From Sinorhizobium sp. A49 (lineage in GTDB: Bacteria; Pseudomonadota; Alphaproteobacteria; Rhizobiales; Rhizobiaceae), in the NCBI RefSeq assembly GCF_002002725.1, contig NZ_MUNW01000061.1:186001-250000 (forward strand): a DNA stretch of 64,000 nt, read 5' to 3'. Position numbers and translations under genes: made by a program. Below are positions 34,930 to 43,639 of this stretch, in pieces. The notes beneath the pieces were generated by a model, which was given only the letters and a program-made list of their open reading frames with translations, did not search any database and had not been told where the DNA came from. The stretch's first letter is position 1, and every line of letters starts with the position of its first letter.

Positions 34930-36258
34930 TCAGATATTGTTGACGAGCACGTCGCGCAGCTTGTCGAACAGCTCGTCGATCTCCGCCTTGGAGATGATCA
35001 GCGGCGGCGACAGCGCGATGATGTCGCCGGTGGTGCGGATCAGCAGGCCCTTCTCATAGGCTTTCAGGAAGGCGTTGAAGGCGCGCTTGGTCGGCTCGCC
35101 GGCGATCGGCTGCAGCTCAATCGCGCCGATCAGGCCGACATTGCGGATGTCGATGACGTTGGGGCAGTCCTTGAGGGAATGCAGGCCGTCTTCCCAATAG
35201 GAGGCAAGCTCGGCGGCGCGGGTCAGAAGGCCCTCTTCCTTGTAGGTGTCGAGGGTGCCGAGCGCTGCGGCCGAGGCGATCGGATTGCCGGAATAGGTGT
35301 AGCCGTGGAAGAACTCGATCAGGTGTTCCGGCCCGTTCATGAAGGCGTCGTGAATTTCCGAGGTCACGAACACGGCACCCATCGGGATCACGCCGTTGGT
35401 GAGGCCCTTGGCGGTGGTGATGATGTCGGGCGTCACGCCGAAATACTGCGCGGCAAACGGCGTGCCGAGGCGGCCGAAGCCGGTGATGACTTCATCGAAA
35501 ATCAACAGGATGCCGTGCTTGGTGCAGATGTCGCGCAGCTTCTGGAGGTAGCCCTTCGGCGGGATCAGCACGCCGGTGGAGCCTGCGACCGGCTCGACGA
35601 TGACGGCGGCAATGGTCGAGGCGTCGTGCAGGGTGACGATGCGCTCGAGCTCGGTCGCCAGATCGCCGCCATGCTCGGGCTCGCCGCGGGTAAAGGCGTT
35701 CTGGGCCGGCAGGTGGGTGTGCGGCATGTGGTCGACGCCGGTCAGAAGCGTGCCGAACATCTTGCGGTTGGAGACGATGCCGCCGACCGAGATGCCGCCG
35801 AAATTGACGCCGTGATAGCCGCGTTCGCGGCCGATCAGCCGGAAGCGCGAGCCGTCGCCCTTGGCCCGGTGATAGGCAAGCGCCACTTTCAGAGCGGTAT
35901 CGACCGATTCGGAGCCGGAATTGGTGTAGAGAACGTGGTTCATGCCCTCAGGCGCGATATCGACCAGGCGATTGGCGAGTTCGAAGGCCTTGGGATGGCC
36001 GAGCTGGAAGGCCGGCGCGTAGTCGAGCTCGCCCGCCTGTTCGCGGATCGCCTCGGTGATCTTCGGGCGACAATGGCCGGCATTGACGCACCAGAGACCT
36101 GCGGTACCGTCAAGCACCGTGCGACCGTCATGGGTCGTGTAGTGCATGTCCTTCGCGCCGACGAAGAGGCGCGGCTCCTTCTTGAATTGCCGGTTGGCGG
36201 TAAACGGCATCCAGAAGGCGCGCAGATCGTTCGGCGTGGTATTCAGACGGTTCGACAT
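34930..36258 (-). CDS. class III omega-amino acid--pyruvate aminotransferase
   Basis: The 442-residue PLP enzyme is a class III aminotransferase of the beta-alanine/omega-amino acid--pyruvate type. Motifs include [12 protein letters not shown] at the N-terminus, [49 protein letters not shown] and the PLP lysine in [12 protein letters not shown]. The start at 36258 has GGAGAA upstream. Likely substrates are beta-alanine, GABA or similar amines with pyruvate as acceptor. No partner semialdehyde dehydrogenase is adjacent. A candidate sigma-70-type promoter lies in the 327-base gap upstream. Confidence 0.88.
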   Translation of the reverse strand: MSNRLNTTPNDLRAFWMPFTANRQFKKEPRLFVGAKDMHYTTHDGRTVLDGTAGLWCVNAGHCRPKITEAIREQAGELDYAPAFQLGHPKAFELANRLVDIAPEGMNHVLYTNSGSESVDTALKVALAYHRAKGDGSRFRLIGRERGYHGVNFGGISVGGIVSNRKMFGTLLTGVDHMPHTHLPAQNAFTRGEPEHGGDLATELERIVTLHDASTIAAVIVEPVAGSTGVLIPPKGYLQKLRDICTKHGILLIFDEVITGFGRLGTPFAAQYFGVTPDIITTAKGLTNGVIPMGAVFVTSEIHDAFMNGPEHLIEFFHGYTYSGNPIASAAALGTLDTYKEEGLLTRAAELASYWEDGLHSLKDCPNVIDIRNVGLIGAIELQPIAGEPTKRAFNAFLKAYEKGLLIRTTGDIIALSPPLIISKAEIDELFDKLRDVLVNNI

Positions 36259-36585
36259 TCCAGTTCTCCTCGGCATGGTCCAGTGTCGGGCGGTTGTGCC
36301 CGCTCGGATTCTTTTACCCTTTGGTCAAACTATCAGGGCGCCGGTTCGGGTCAAGTCTGGAGCGCCGACACGTGCGCGGGTTCAGGGCTTGCCACAATCG
36401 GATACATGGGCGTGATTTCCCGCAAAAATCGACTGTTCATTCGAAGCGGTGCGGCGGATTTTTCGTTGCAGGCGCGGACGTTTTCTCAAGTTTAACCTGT
36501 TTGCGTCAACGCTACCGCGCCGTGTATCGCCGGATCCATGGCTCGTGCTTCTTACCGTCATCCGGACGGTGCGATCCGGTGGCGA
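36259..36585. promoter_or_regulatory. intergenic region with candidate aminotransferase promoter
   Basis: This 327-base gap separates the divergent aminotransferase and GH9 genes. On the reverse strand, TTGACC (36349-36354) and TAGTTT (36327-36332) are spaced by 16 bases, a plausible promoter for the aminotransferase. GGTCAA occurs twice (36323 and 36349), a possible regulator site. No ORF or RNA gene is evident, and I see no clear promoter for the GH9 gene. Confidence 0.35.
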
Positions 36586-38865
36586 ATGAAGCGGAGTAGC
36601 GAGACGGTGTCGAGGTTGGGGATCGCGCAGGCGGCCATGGTCGTCCTGTTTCTGCCCGGTGTGGCAGCAGGCGCCGACCTGATCGTCGACGGCCGTTTCG
36701 AGCATGGCGGGGACAGTTTCTGGGCCGGTGACGGTGTGGCACTGACCCGCGACGCAGGGCAACTCTGCGCTGACGTCTCGGCGGGCGGCGATACCTGGGA
36801 CAGGCTCATCGGCGTCAACGGTGTGAAACTCGAGCCGGGGCTCCACTACAGGCTGTCAATGTCGGCCACGGTCGATGCTGCCCGTGCCGTGCCGGCCCGC
36901 ATCCAGCGCGCAGCCGAGCCCTGGACGGTGCAGAGCGAGTTCAGCATCGGCGGCGCGTCGGAGCGCACGTCATTTTCAGCGGACTTCATGGCATCGGACG
37001 AGGAGGAGGCTCAGCTGGTCTTCCCGCTCGGCGGTGTCGACAAGCCGTCGCGCTTCTGTATCGACGACGTGTCATTGGTGGAGATTGCTGCACCTCCCGC
37101 AGCCACCAACCGGGCGAACAGGGGCCCGGCCATCCGGGTCAACCAGCTCGGCTATTTCACCGATGGTCCGAAGCGGGCGACGGTGATCTCGGACGCACGC
37201 AACGCGATTTCCTTTCAGTTGGTCGACGCCGGCGACGCGGTCGTTGGCGAGGGAACGACGCGGCCGAGCGGTTTCGATCCATCGGCCGGGGTGCGGACGC
37301 ATGTGGCTGATTTTTCCGCCTATGCTGTGCCCGGCGATGGCTACCGGCTGGTCTCCGGCGACTGGACGAGCGACCGCTTTTCGATCTCCGACGATCTCTA
37401 TGGTCGCCTCACCGTCGATGCGCTCTCCTGGTTCTACCCGCAGCGCAGCGGCATCCAGATCCGCGGCGATATCGCCGGCAAGGCCTATGCGCGGCCAGCA
37501 GGCCATGTGGGCGCAGCGCCGAACGAGGGGGACAAATCGGTCGGCTGCCTCAGTGGCGACGAAGCCACAGCGCTCTACGGCGACTGGTCCTGCACCTATC
37601 GTCTCGACGTTTCCGGCGGCTGGTACGACGCCGGCGATCACGGCAAGTATGCGGTCAACGGCGCGATCTCGGCCGCGCAGCTGCTGGCGACGCTCGAGCG
37701 CGCCCGTGCCTTTGGCGGCGCCAAATCGTCAGCACTCGGCGATCGGCTTTCGCGCATTCCCGAGAACGGCAACGGCATTCCCGATCTGCTCGACGAGGCG
37801 CGATGGGAGCTGCAGTTCCTGCTTTCGATGATGGTGCCGGATGGCGAACCGCTGGCCGGGATGGTTCATCACAAGATCCATGACACCGAGTGGACGTCGC
37901 CACCAATGCTGCCGAGCGAGGATCCGAAGCTGCGGGCGCTACACCGACCCTCGACGGCTGCGACCTTCGATGTGGCAGCGGTTGCCGCACAGGCCTCGCG
38001 GCTGTTTGCCAAGGACAATCCGACATTTGCCGCAAAGCTGCTGACGACCGCGCGCAAGGCGTGGGTGGCGGCCAATGCCAATCCGGTGCTGCTGGCGCCG
38101 AAATCGGACGGGAATTCAGGCGGCGGCGACTATGACGACGGCGACGTTTCCGACGAACTCTATTGGGCTGCGACCGAGCTTTTCCTGACAACCGGAGACG
38201 CGAAGTATCTCGACGTCTTGCGTGCATCGCCGCACTGGTCGGGCGATGTGCTGCCGCCGAGCGGCGCCTTCCACTGGCGCAATGTTGCCGGTTTCGCCCG
38301 GCTGCAGCTGGCGCTTTACGGTGAAGCCTTGCCCAAGGCCGATCTCGACATGGTGCGACGTTCGGTTCTGGCAGCGGCCAGGACCTTCCTGCCGCTGCAG
38401 GCAGCCGAGCCGTTTGGGCAGATCTATCGCCCTGGAAATCACCAGTACGATTGGGGTTCGAACCAGCTGATTCTGCAGAACATCATTGTCCTGTCGGCAG
38501 CCTTCGACCTTTCTGGAGACAAGGCCTTCCTCGGTGCTGCGCGTGAAAGCATGGACTATCTTCTCGGCCGCAATGCTCTGGCGATGTCCTACATCACCGG
38601 CTACGGCGCGCGCTCGCCGCAGAACCAGCACAGCCGCTGGTATGCGCATCAGGTAGACCCGAGCCTGCCCAGTCCGCCGGTCGGATCGCTTGCCGGGGGG
38701 CCGAATTCAACTCCGGTGGACGCGATTGCCAAACAGCGGCTGCAGGGCTGTGCGCCACAGACCTGTTATGTCGACGATATCGAGGCTTACGGCTCCAATG
38801 AGATCACCATCAACTGGAACGCACCGCTCGTCTATGTCGCGTCGTTCCTTGCCGACGCACGCTAG
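36586..38865 (+). CDS. secreted GH9 cellulase with N-terminal CBM and Ig-like domain
   Basis: The 759-residue protein begins with a signal peptide (MKRSSETVSRLGIAQAAM..., cut near residue 30). It then has a beta-sandwich carbohydrate-binding-module-like domain (about 31-167), a CelD_N immunoglobulin-like domain (about 182-270, AIRVNQLGYFTDGPKRATV) and a GH9 catalytic domain to the end. Catalytic motifs are intact: GGWYDAGDHGKY with Asp348/351, SPQNQHSRW with His682 and SNEITINW with the acid Glu739. GH9 enzymes are endo- or processive beta-1,4-glucanases. It could act on plant cellulose during infection or on the cell's own cellulose. A Gfo/Idh gene follows after 12 bases. Confidence 0.9.
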   Translation: MKRSSETVSRLGIAQAAMVVLFLPGVAAGADLIVDGRFEHGGDSFWAGDGVALTRDAGQLCADVSAGGDTWDRLIGVNGVKLEPGLHYRLSMSATVDAARAVPARIQRAAEPWTVQSEFSIGGASERTSFSADFMASDEEEAQLVFPLGGVDKPSRFCIDDVSLVEIAAPPAATNRANRGPAIRVNQLGYFTDGPKRATVISDARNAISFQLVDAGDAVVGEGTTRPSGFDPSAGVRTHVADFSAYAVPGDGYRLVSGDWTSDRFSISDDLYGRLTVDALSWFYPQRSGIQIRGDIAGKAYARPAGHVGAAPNEGDKSVGCLSGDEATALYGDWSCTYRLDVSGGWYDAGDHGKYAVNGAISAAQLLATLERARAFGGAKSSALGDRLSRIPENGNGIPDLLDEARWELQFLLSMMVPDGEPLAGMVHHKIHDTEWTSPPMLPSEDPKLRALHRPSTAATFDVAAVAAQASRLFAKDNPTFAAKLLTTARKAWVAANANPVLLAPKSDGNSGGGDYDDGDVSDELYWAATELFLTTGDAKYLDVLRASPHWSGDVLPPSGAFHWRNVAGFARLQLALYGEALPKADLDMVRRSVLAAARTFLPLQAAEPFGQIYRPGNHQYDWGSNQLILQNIIVLSAAFDLSGDKAFLGAARESMDYLLGRNALAMSYITGYGARSPQNQHSRWYAHQVDPSLPSPPVGSLAGGPNSTPVDAIAKQRLQGCAPQTCYVDDIEAYGSNEITINWNAPLVYVASFLADAR

Positions 38866-38877
38866 GGGGCTGCAGCG

Positions 38878-40014
38878 ATGACCGGGATAGCCTTTGTCGG
38901 AACCGGCTTTGTTGCCGACTACTACATGACGACGCTTGCAAACCACCCGCAGTTGCGCCTCATCGGTGTATGGGACCGGGACGAAGCCCGCCTCTCGGAG
39001 TTTGCCGGTTACTGGAAGGTCAACCGCTACGCGACGCTGGAGGCAGTTCTGGCTGATCCGGCGGTTGCGATCGTCGTCAATCTGACCACGCCGGAAAGCC
39101 ACTATACGGTAAACCGCGCAGCACTTCTCGCTGGCAAGCATGTCTATTGCGAAAAGCCGCTGGCCATGGACGTCGATGAGGCGAGCGAACTCGTGGAACT
39201 CGCACGAGAGCAGGCCCTGGTGCTTGGCGGTGCGCCGGCCAATGCGCTCAGCGAGGCGCACACGCTCTGTGTCTCGCTGCTGGCGGCTGGTGCCATCGGC
39301 ACGCCGCGTCTCGTCTACGCGGAAATGGAAGACGGCCCGGTGTTCAAGGCAAACTGGCGGGAATGGCGCAGCCGCTCCGGCGCCCGCTGGCCGGGCGTGC
39401 ATGAGTTCGAAGTCGGCTGCACGCTCGAACACGCCGGTTACGCCGCAAGCTGGCTCGTTTCGCTCTTCGGCCCGGTTGCCGAGGTCAGCGCCGTTTCGGC
39501 CCTGACCTTTCCGGACAAGGGACCGGGTACGGAACGGTTGCACCTCGGTCCGGATTTCTCCGTCGGCTGCCTTTCCTTCCGCTCGGGCGTGACGGCGCGG
39601 GTGACTTGTGGGCTTGCGGCCCCGCGCGACCGGTCGCTGACGATCATCGGTGACGAGGGCATCATCGTCGTGCGCGATCTCTGGGACAATCGCTCGCCCG
39701 TCCATCTCGAAGCTTTCGGTGCGAAGCGCTCGCTGCAGCACCGCATTCTCGATTGGGTCGAATGGAAGCTCGGCCGCAAGCTGCCTCTCCGGCTCTACGC
39801 CGGCAATCGGGTGCGCTATCCCGCCAGGGCCAAGGCTACGGCCTTGCCCGCCTATCCCTCGAAGATCGATTTTGTCAGCGGCATTGCAGCCCAGGCCGAG
39901 GCGATCGCGCGTAAGGAGCCGCCGTTCTTTTCCGGAGCCACGGCGCGCCACCTGACCGAAATCGTGCTTGCGCTCAACAACGGCCGCCAGGGCTACCGTC
40001 CACGCGATCTATGA
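38878..40014 (+). CDS. Gfo/Idh/MocA-family oxidoreductase
   Basis: The 378-residue protein has an N-terminal Rossmann motif GIAFVGTGFVADYY, the CEKPLAMDVDEA signature with the conserved Lys of the family, and a C-terminal alpha/beta catalytic domain containing HEFEVGCTLEHAGY. It uses NAD(P) to oxidise or reduce a sugar or inositol derivative that cannot be named. It lies 12 bases after the GH9 gene on the same strand, so the two are probably cotranscribed. Its 3' end overlaps that of the convergent second Gfo/Idh gene by six bases. Confidence 0.85.
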   Translation: MTGIAFVGTGFVADYYMTTLANHPQLRLIGVWDRDEARLSEFAGYWKVNRYATLEAVLADPAVAIVVNLTTPESHYTVNRAALLAGKHVYCEKPLAMDVDEASELVELAREQALVLGGAPANALSEAHTLCVSLLAAGAIGTPRLVYAEMEDGPVFKANWREWRSRSGARWPGVHEFEVGCTLEHAGYAASWLVSLFGPVAEVSAVSALTFPDKGPGTERLHLGPDFSVGCLSFRSGVTARVTCGLAAPRDRSLTIIGDEGIIVVRDLWDNRSPVHLEAFGAKRSLQHRILDWVEWKLGRKLPLRLYAGNRVRYPARAKATALPAYPSKIDFVSGIAAQAEAIARKEPPFFSGATARHLTEIVLALNNGRQGYRPRDL

Positions 40015-41055
40015 CGGTGGCAAAGCGCGGATCGTCTCGATGATTTCGATCGCCTGGATGCTGCGCGATGTCGGCATCAGGATGTGTTCGTGCCAGCCTT
40101 CCAGGATTGCAGCACTTGCCGCCTCGATCTCGAATTGCAATCCGTTGCCCGGGAACGGCAGATCGAAGCGCTGAAGGCCGGGCAGGGCGACGCGCCTGGC
40201 AACCCGCGTCAGTGTCTTTGCCCATAGACCCCGGCCTCTCGGTGCGATGGCTTTGCGCACCAGGCCATTGTTGGCGAGGAACAGCCGGCTCGCCTTCAGA
40301 AACGGCGCGTCGATGACGAGTGTGCCGCGATCGCCATCGATGACGAAGCGGTTGTCTCCATCGCGGTCAAAGCCGCAGGAAAGATGCGCATTGAAGCCGG
40401 CATAGGCGAGGCGCATTTCCGCCGAGAGGTCGACGCCCGTGGGCGCGCTTTGCCAGCGGCCGTCGATCGCATGCGGGCGCCCAAAAAGGTTCAGGCACAG
40501 CGAAAGCGGATAAATGCCGAGGTCGAGCAGCGACCCGCCGCCGAGTCTGGCGTCGAAAAAGCGGTCAGTGGGGTCGAACGGCTTTTCATAGGCGAGCTCC
40601 GCCGTCACATGCCGAATGCGCCCGAGGGCTTCGCCATCGAGCAGTGCGCGTGCCTTGGCGACCGCCGGCAGGAAGCACGTCCACAGGCCCTCCATGGCAA
40701 AGAGGCCCTTGGCTGCGGCCAATGCCGATAGCGAACGGGCGTCGTCGAACGAGGTCGTCAGCGGCTTTTCGACCAGGACGGCCTTATTCGCCGAAAGAAA
40801 GACGATGGCGTGTTCCAGATGCACGGCGTTTGGCGAGGCAACGTAGACCGCGTCGATTTCAGGATCGGCAGCAAAGGCATCGATGCTGGAATGGCGGGCA
40901 ATGCCGCCGAAACGCTCGGCGAAGGCATCTGCCTTCTCCTGGCTTCGGGAATAGACAGCTGTCAGCACGGCGTTGCCGGTAAACTGGATGTCGGATGCGA
41001 AGCTGTTTGCGATCACGCCGGTACCGGCGATGCCCCAACGGACCTTATCCTGCAT
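40009..41055 (-). CDS. Gfo/Idh/MocA-family oxidoreductase
   Basis: The 348-residue protein starts MQDKVRWGIAGTGVIANSFA, a standard Rossmann opening, and carries VLVEKPLTTSFDDARSLSAL with the family's EKP motif, plus GGGSLLDLGIYPLSL in the C-terminal domain, typical of trans-dihydrodiol dehydrogenase-like members. The start at 41055 removes an unlikely N-terminal extension. It is convergent with the Gfo/Idh gene of the GH9 pair; the two proteins are only distantly alike, so this is not a recent duplication. Substrate unknown. Confidence 0.85.
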   Translation of the reverse strand: MQDKVRWGIAGTGVIANSFASDIQFTGNAVLTAVYSRSQEKADAFAERFGGIARHSSIDAFAADPEIDAVYVASPNAVHLEHAIVFLSANKAVLVEKPLTTSFDDARSLSALAAAKGLFAMEGLWTCFLPAVAKARALLDGEALGRIRHVTAELAYEKPFDPTDRFFDARLGGGSLLDLGIYPLSLCLNLFGRPHAIDGRWQSAPTGVDLSAEMRLAYAGFNAHLSCGFDRDGDNRFVIDGDRGTLVIDAPFLKASRLFLANNGLVRKAIAPRGRGLWAKTLTRVARRVALPGLQRFDLPFPGNGLQFEIEAASAAILEGWHEHILMPTSRSIQAIEIIETIRALPPS

Positions 41056-41134
41056 AAACCCGATGTCCCGGCTGTTTCGCCCGGGCGCATCCTGACCCCG
41101 AAACCTCAAGGCCGCGTAAACAACGGCGGCAAGC

Positions 41135-41167
41135 CCCAAGCAACCTTCAGGATGGAGGTTGCTTGGG
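41135..41167. other. 12-bp perfect stem-loop upstream of the second Gfo/Idh gene
   Basis: CCCAAGCAACCT and AGGTTGCTTGGG flank a nine-base loop. It lies about 80 bases before the start of the - strand oxidoreductase and 125 bases past nolR, with no T-tract. It could be a regulator site, a 5' leader hairpin or a remnant repeat. Confidence 0.45.
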
Positions 41168-41228
41168 CAGCGGGGCGCTTCGGCCGGGCAATGGCCTGCC
41201 CCGTCCGCCGATCTTCCAGAAAAGAATA

Positions 41229-41256
41229 AGCCCCGCGCGATTGCTCGTGTGGGGCT
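41229..41256 (-). terminator. nolR terminator
   Basis: On the reverse strand AGCCCC and GGGGCT enclose an imperfectly paired 16-base interior, followed by TATTCTTTT. It begins 37 bases after the nolR stop. Confidence 0.6.
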
Positions 41257-41292
41257 ACTTCAGGGCATGATCCCTGTTGCGGACTGAGAAGG

Positions 41293-41649
41293 TCAGGCCG
41301 AGCGGCGGACCAATGTCTTTTCTTCTACGGCATTTGCGTCGACGCCGTAGATCTCGGAGAGCGTACCCAAAATCCTCATGACGGCGTCGGACGAGCTGGA
41401 ATAGTAGATCGTCTGAGCGTCACGGCGAGTGCTGACCAGATTCTGGGCTCGCAGTTTGGACAGGTGCTGGGAAAGAGCGGACTGGCTCAAGCCCACCTTA
41501 TTGGCCAATGCGCCGACTGCCATCTCTTCCTTGACAAGGGAATCGAGGATGAGAAGGCGCTTAGGGTTTGCCATGGCCGAGAGGAAGCCGGCTGCTATCT
41601 CGGCTTCATCATGTTTTTCAGGCGAAAGTGGCTGCATTGCGTGCTCCAT
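41293..41649 (-). CDS. nolR: ArsR-family regulator NolR
   Basis: The 118-residue winged-helix protein begins MEHAMQPLSPEKHDEAEIAA and has the ArsR recognition helix region VGLSQSALSQHLSKLRAQN. The sequence agrees closely with my memory of S. meliloti NolR, a repressor of nod genes and regulator of growth, exopolysaccharide and symbiosis genes. It has no metal-binding Cys motif, as expected for NolR. It is monocistronic. A site fitting the published NolR consensus lies 45-60 bases upstream of its start, in line with reported autoregulation. Confidence 0.88.
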   Translation of the reverse strand: MEHAMQPLSPEKHDEAEIAAGFLSAMANPKRLLILDSLVKEEMAVGALANKVGLSQSALSQHLSKLRAQNLVSTRRDAQTIYYSSSSDAVMRILGTLSEIYGVDANAVEEKTLVRRSA

Positions 41650-41693
41650 GCGAAAATTACATCACACGTAGTTATGGTTGACGAAGGACGATA

Positions 41694-41709
41694 ATTAGTC
41701 GTGATGCAT
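41694..41709. promoter_or_regulatory. nolR: putative NolR-binding site
   Basis: ATTAG, nine bases, then AT matches the reported NolR consensus (A/T)TTAG-N9-A(T/A). It is 45 bases upstream of the nolR start codon, in the promoter region. Confidence 0.6.
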
Positions 41710-41756
41710 AAAAGGGCAACTACCTACTGCAAGAAATGGGGGTAGCTTGCGAGCGA

Positions 41757-42500
41757 TTAACCGTAAAGTTCGCGTAAAAGTGGCCGTAACTCCGAGCTGT
41801 CCCGCATTGGCGCAGGAAACTCGAGCCGCTTCAATTGGTCGCCATAGGCGAGATCCAGGCCGGCGGCGTCGATGCCGACGACCTTCCAGTCGCCTTCCGG
41901 GGCGTTGCAGAGTTTTTCAGCGTAATACCTAACCGCGTCGGCGTGATCGGCGTTCATATGTTCGATTGCGCCGGTTTCCATGGCGGCGAGCGATGCGGTG
42001 GCCGGTGATTCGATCACCAGATCCTCTGCCGTCAGCACGTAAGCGCGACCAAAACCACCGTTAAGGCTGGCGCGTAACGGGTTGAGGCGGAAGAAACCGA
42101 AGTCGGGGAAGTCGACATAGAGCTTCGATTTGGGATGCCGACGGACAAACCGCTCGCGGATGCGGGCGTGCGCCTCCGAATCGCGTGCAACCGCTTCGGC
42201 TTCGCACTGTACCGTGAGTCTCGGATGGGCGAGGGGATCGCCCTTGCCCGGTTCTCCCGTCAGCAGCGAAGCGCGCGTGTCGGCGAGCAGTGCCTTTGTG
42301 TGGGTCGACAGCTTGGAAATCAGGATCAGCGGCACACCGTCGACATCCATGCCGACGAGAACCCGACTGACGAAGGGGAAGCCGCCGCTCTCCGGCTCGA
42401 TGGCCGCAAGCGAGCCGCTGCGCGCACCGCGCAAAAGCGTATGTGCCAGCTTGCGCGCCTCGTCATCGGTTTCGCGCAATACGTTCGGCTTGTCGGTCAT
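41757..42500 (-). CDS. HugZ/pyridoxamine-oxidase-like haem protein
   Basis: The 247-residue protein starts at 42500 after AGGAAGGACCGAGGA. Its N-terminal split-barrel (GSLAAIEPESGGFPFVSRVL, then LLTGEPGKGDPLAHPRLTV) is of the pyridoxamine phosphate oxidase/HugZ type, and the C-terminal DUF2470 domain has AAMETGAIEHMNADHADAVR with the conserved His-rich segment. Such proteins bind haem or flavin and in several bacteria help haem iron use. A haem receptor gene lies 16 kb away, but no haem operon is adjacent. A strong terminator separates it from choV, so it has its own promoter or relies on read-through. Confidence 0.8.
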   Translation of the reverse strand: MTDKPNVLRETDDEARKLAHTLLRGARSGSLAAIEPESGGFPFVSRVLVGMDVDGVPLILISKLSTHTKALLADTRASLLTGEPGKGDPLAHPRLTVQCEAEAVARDSEAHARIRERFVRRHPKSKLYVDFPDFGFFRLNPLRASLNGGFGRAYVLTAEDLVIESPATASLAAMETGAIEHMNADHADAVRYYAEKLCNAPEGDWKVVGIDAAGLDLAYGDQLKRLEFPAPMRDSSELRPLLRELYG

Positions 42501-42538
42501 TCCTCGGTCCTTCCTGAGCTTCGGTCCGGTTCCAGACG

Positions 42539-42568
42539 AAAAAGCCCGGAACAGGGTCCGGGCTTTTA
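42539..42568 (-). terminator. choline-operon terminator
   Basis: AAAGCCCGGA and TCCGGGCTTTT form a long stem with a six-base loop; on the reverse strand TTTTTCG follows. It begins about 20 bases after the choV stop. Confidence 0.85.
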
Positions 42569-42589
42569 TTGGCTTCTTGTGTGCTTTCG

Positions 42590-43639
42590 TCAACTTTTGT
42601 TGCGGTGTCGCGTCAGGCCTTCGACGATGTTTTGCGCGTTGATCGTTCCGACCACGGAGCCGTTGTCGACGACGCCGACGCTACCCGGCTGGCGGGACAT
42701 GGCGTCGAGGATATCGACGAGCGGTGTCGTCGGCTTGGCGGTCGCCGTCACGCCGGCAACGGTCGCTCCGCGCTGGACGCCGGTCTGCATCACGTCCTTC
42801 GCCGTCAGCATGGTGATCGGGTTCATGTGCTGGACGAAATCGGCGACATACTGGTTCGCCGGGTTTCTGACGATGTCCTGCGGCGTGCCGCACTGGATGA
42901 TGCGGCCGCCTTCCATGATGGCGATGCGGTTGCCGATGCGGAACGCTTCGTCGAGATCATGGCTGACGAAGACGATGGTCTTCTTCAGGCGACGCTGAAA
43001 CTCGAGCAATTCGTCCTGAAGCCGCGTGCGGATCAAGGGGTCGAGGGCCGAGAACGGTTCGTCCATCAACAGGATCGGCGCACCGGTCGCAAAGGCGCGG
43101 GCAAGGCCGACGCGTTGCTGCATGCCGCCCGAGAGTTCGTTGACCTTGCGACCGGCCCACTTCGTCAGGTTGACGAGCTCAAGCTGTTCGCCGACGCGGG
43201 CCTTGCGTTCGGCGTCGGGCATGCCGGCAAGCTCGAGGCCGAAGCCGACATTGTCGGCAACGGTGCGCCAGGGCAACAGTGCGAACTGCTGGAACACCAT
43301 CGACACGGTGTGCATGCGGAAATCGCGTAGCGACTTCGGTGTGGTGCGATAGGGATTGAGCGGTCCATTGGCGGTCTTGACCTCGACCTCGCCGCGGACG
43401 ACGGGTGCCAGGCCGTTGACGGCGCGAAGCAGCGTCGACTTGCCGGAGCCGGAGAGCCCCATCAAGACAAGGATCTCGCCCTCGTTGATCGAAAGCGTTG
43501 CACCGGCGACGCCCAGCACCAGGCCGGTGGCCGCGCCGATCTCGTCGCGGGTCTTGCCCTGGTCGATCATCTGCAGCGCGGTCTGCGGATTGTTGCCGAA
43601 GATGATGTCGACATTCTTGAAAACGACGGCGTCGGTCAT
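42590..43639 (-). CDS. choV: choline ABC transporter ATP-binding protein
   Basis: The 349-residue ATPase has Walker A GLSGSGKST at 61-69, signature LSGGMQQRVGLARA, Walker B ILLMDEPFSALDP and the switch His in VFVSHDLDEA. An N-terminal stretch (FGNNPQTALQMIDQGKTRDE) and C-terminal CBS-like tail are typical of the OpuA/ProV-type choline or betaine group. The start at 43639 overlaps the choW stop by four bases. With ChoX and ChoW it forms the high-affinity choline importer known in S. meliloti, which supplies choline as carbon source and betaine precursor. Confidence 0.93.
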   Translation of the reverse strand: MTDAVVFKNVDIIFGNNPQTALQMIDQGKTRDEIGAATGLVLGVAGATLSINEGEILVLMGLSGSGKSTLLRAVNGLAPVVRGEVEVKTANGPLNPYRTTPKSLRDFRMHTVSMVFQQFALLPWRTVADNVGFGLELAGMPDAERKARVGEQLELVNLTKWAGRKVNELSGGMQQRVGLARAFATGAPILLMDEPFSALDPLIRTRLQDELLEFQRRLKKTIVFVSHDLDEAFRIGNRIAIMEGGRIIQCGTPQDIVRNPANQYVADFVQHMNPITMLTAKDVMQTGVQRGATVAGVTATAKPTTPLVDILDAMSRQPGSVGVVDNGSVVGTINAQNIVEGLTRHRNKS

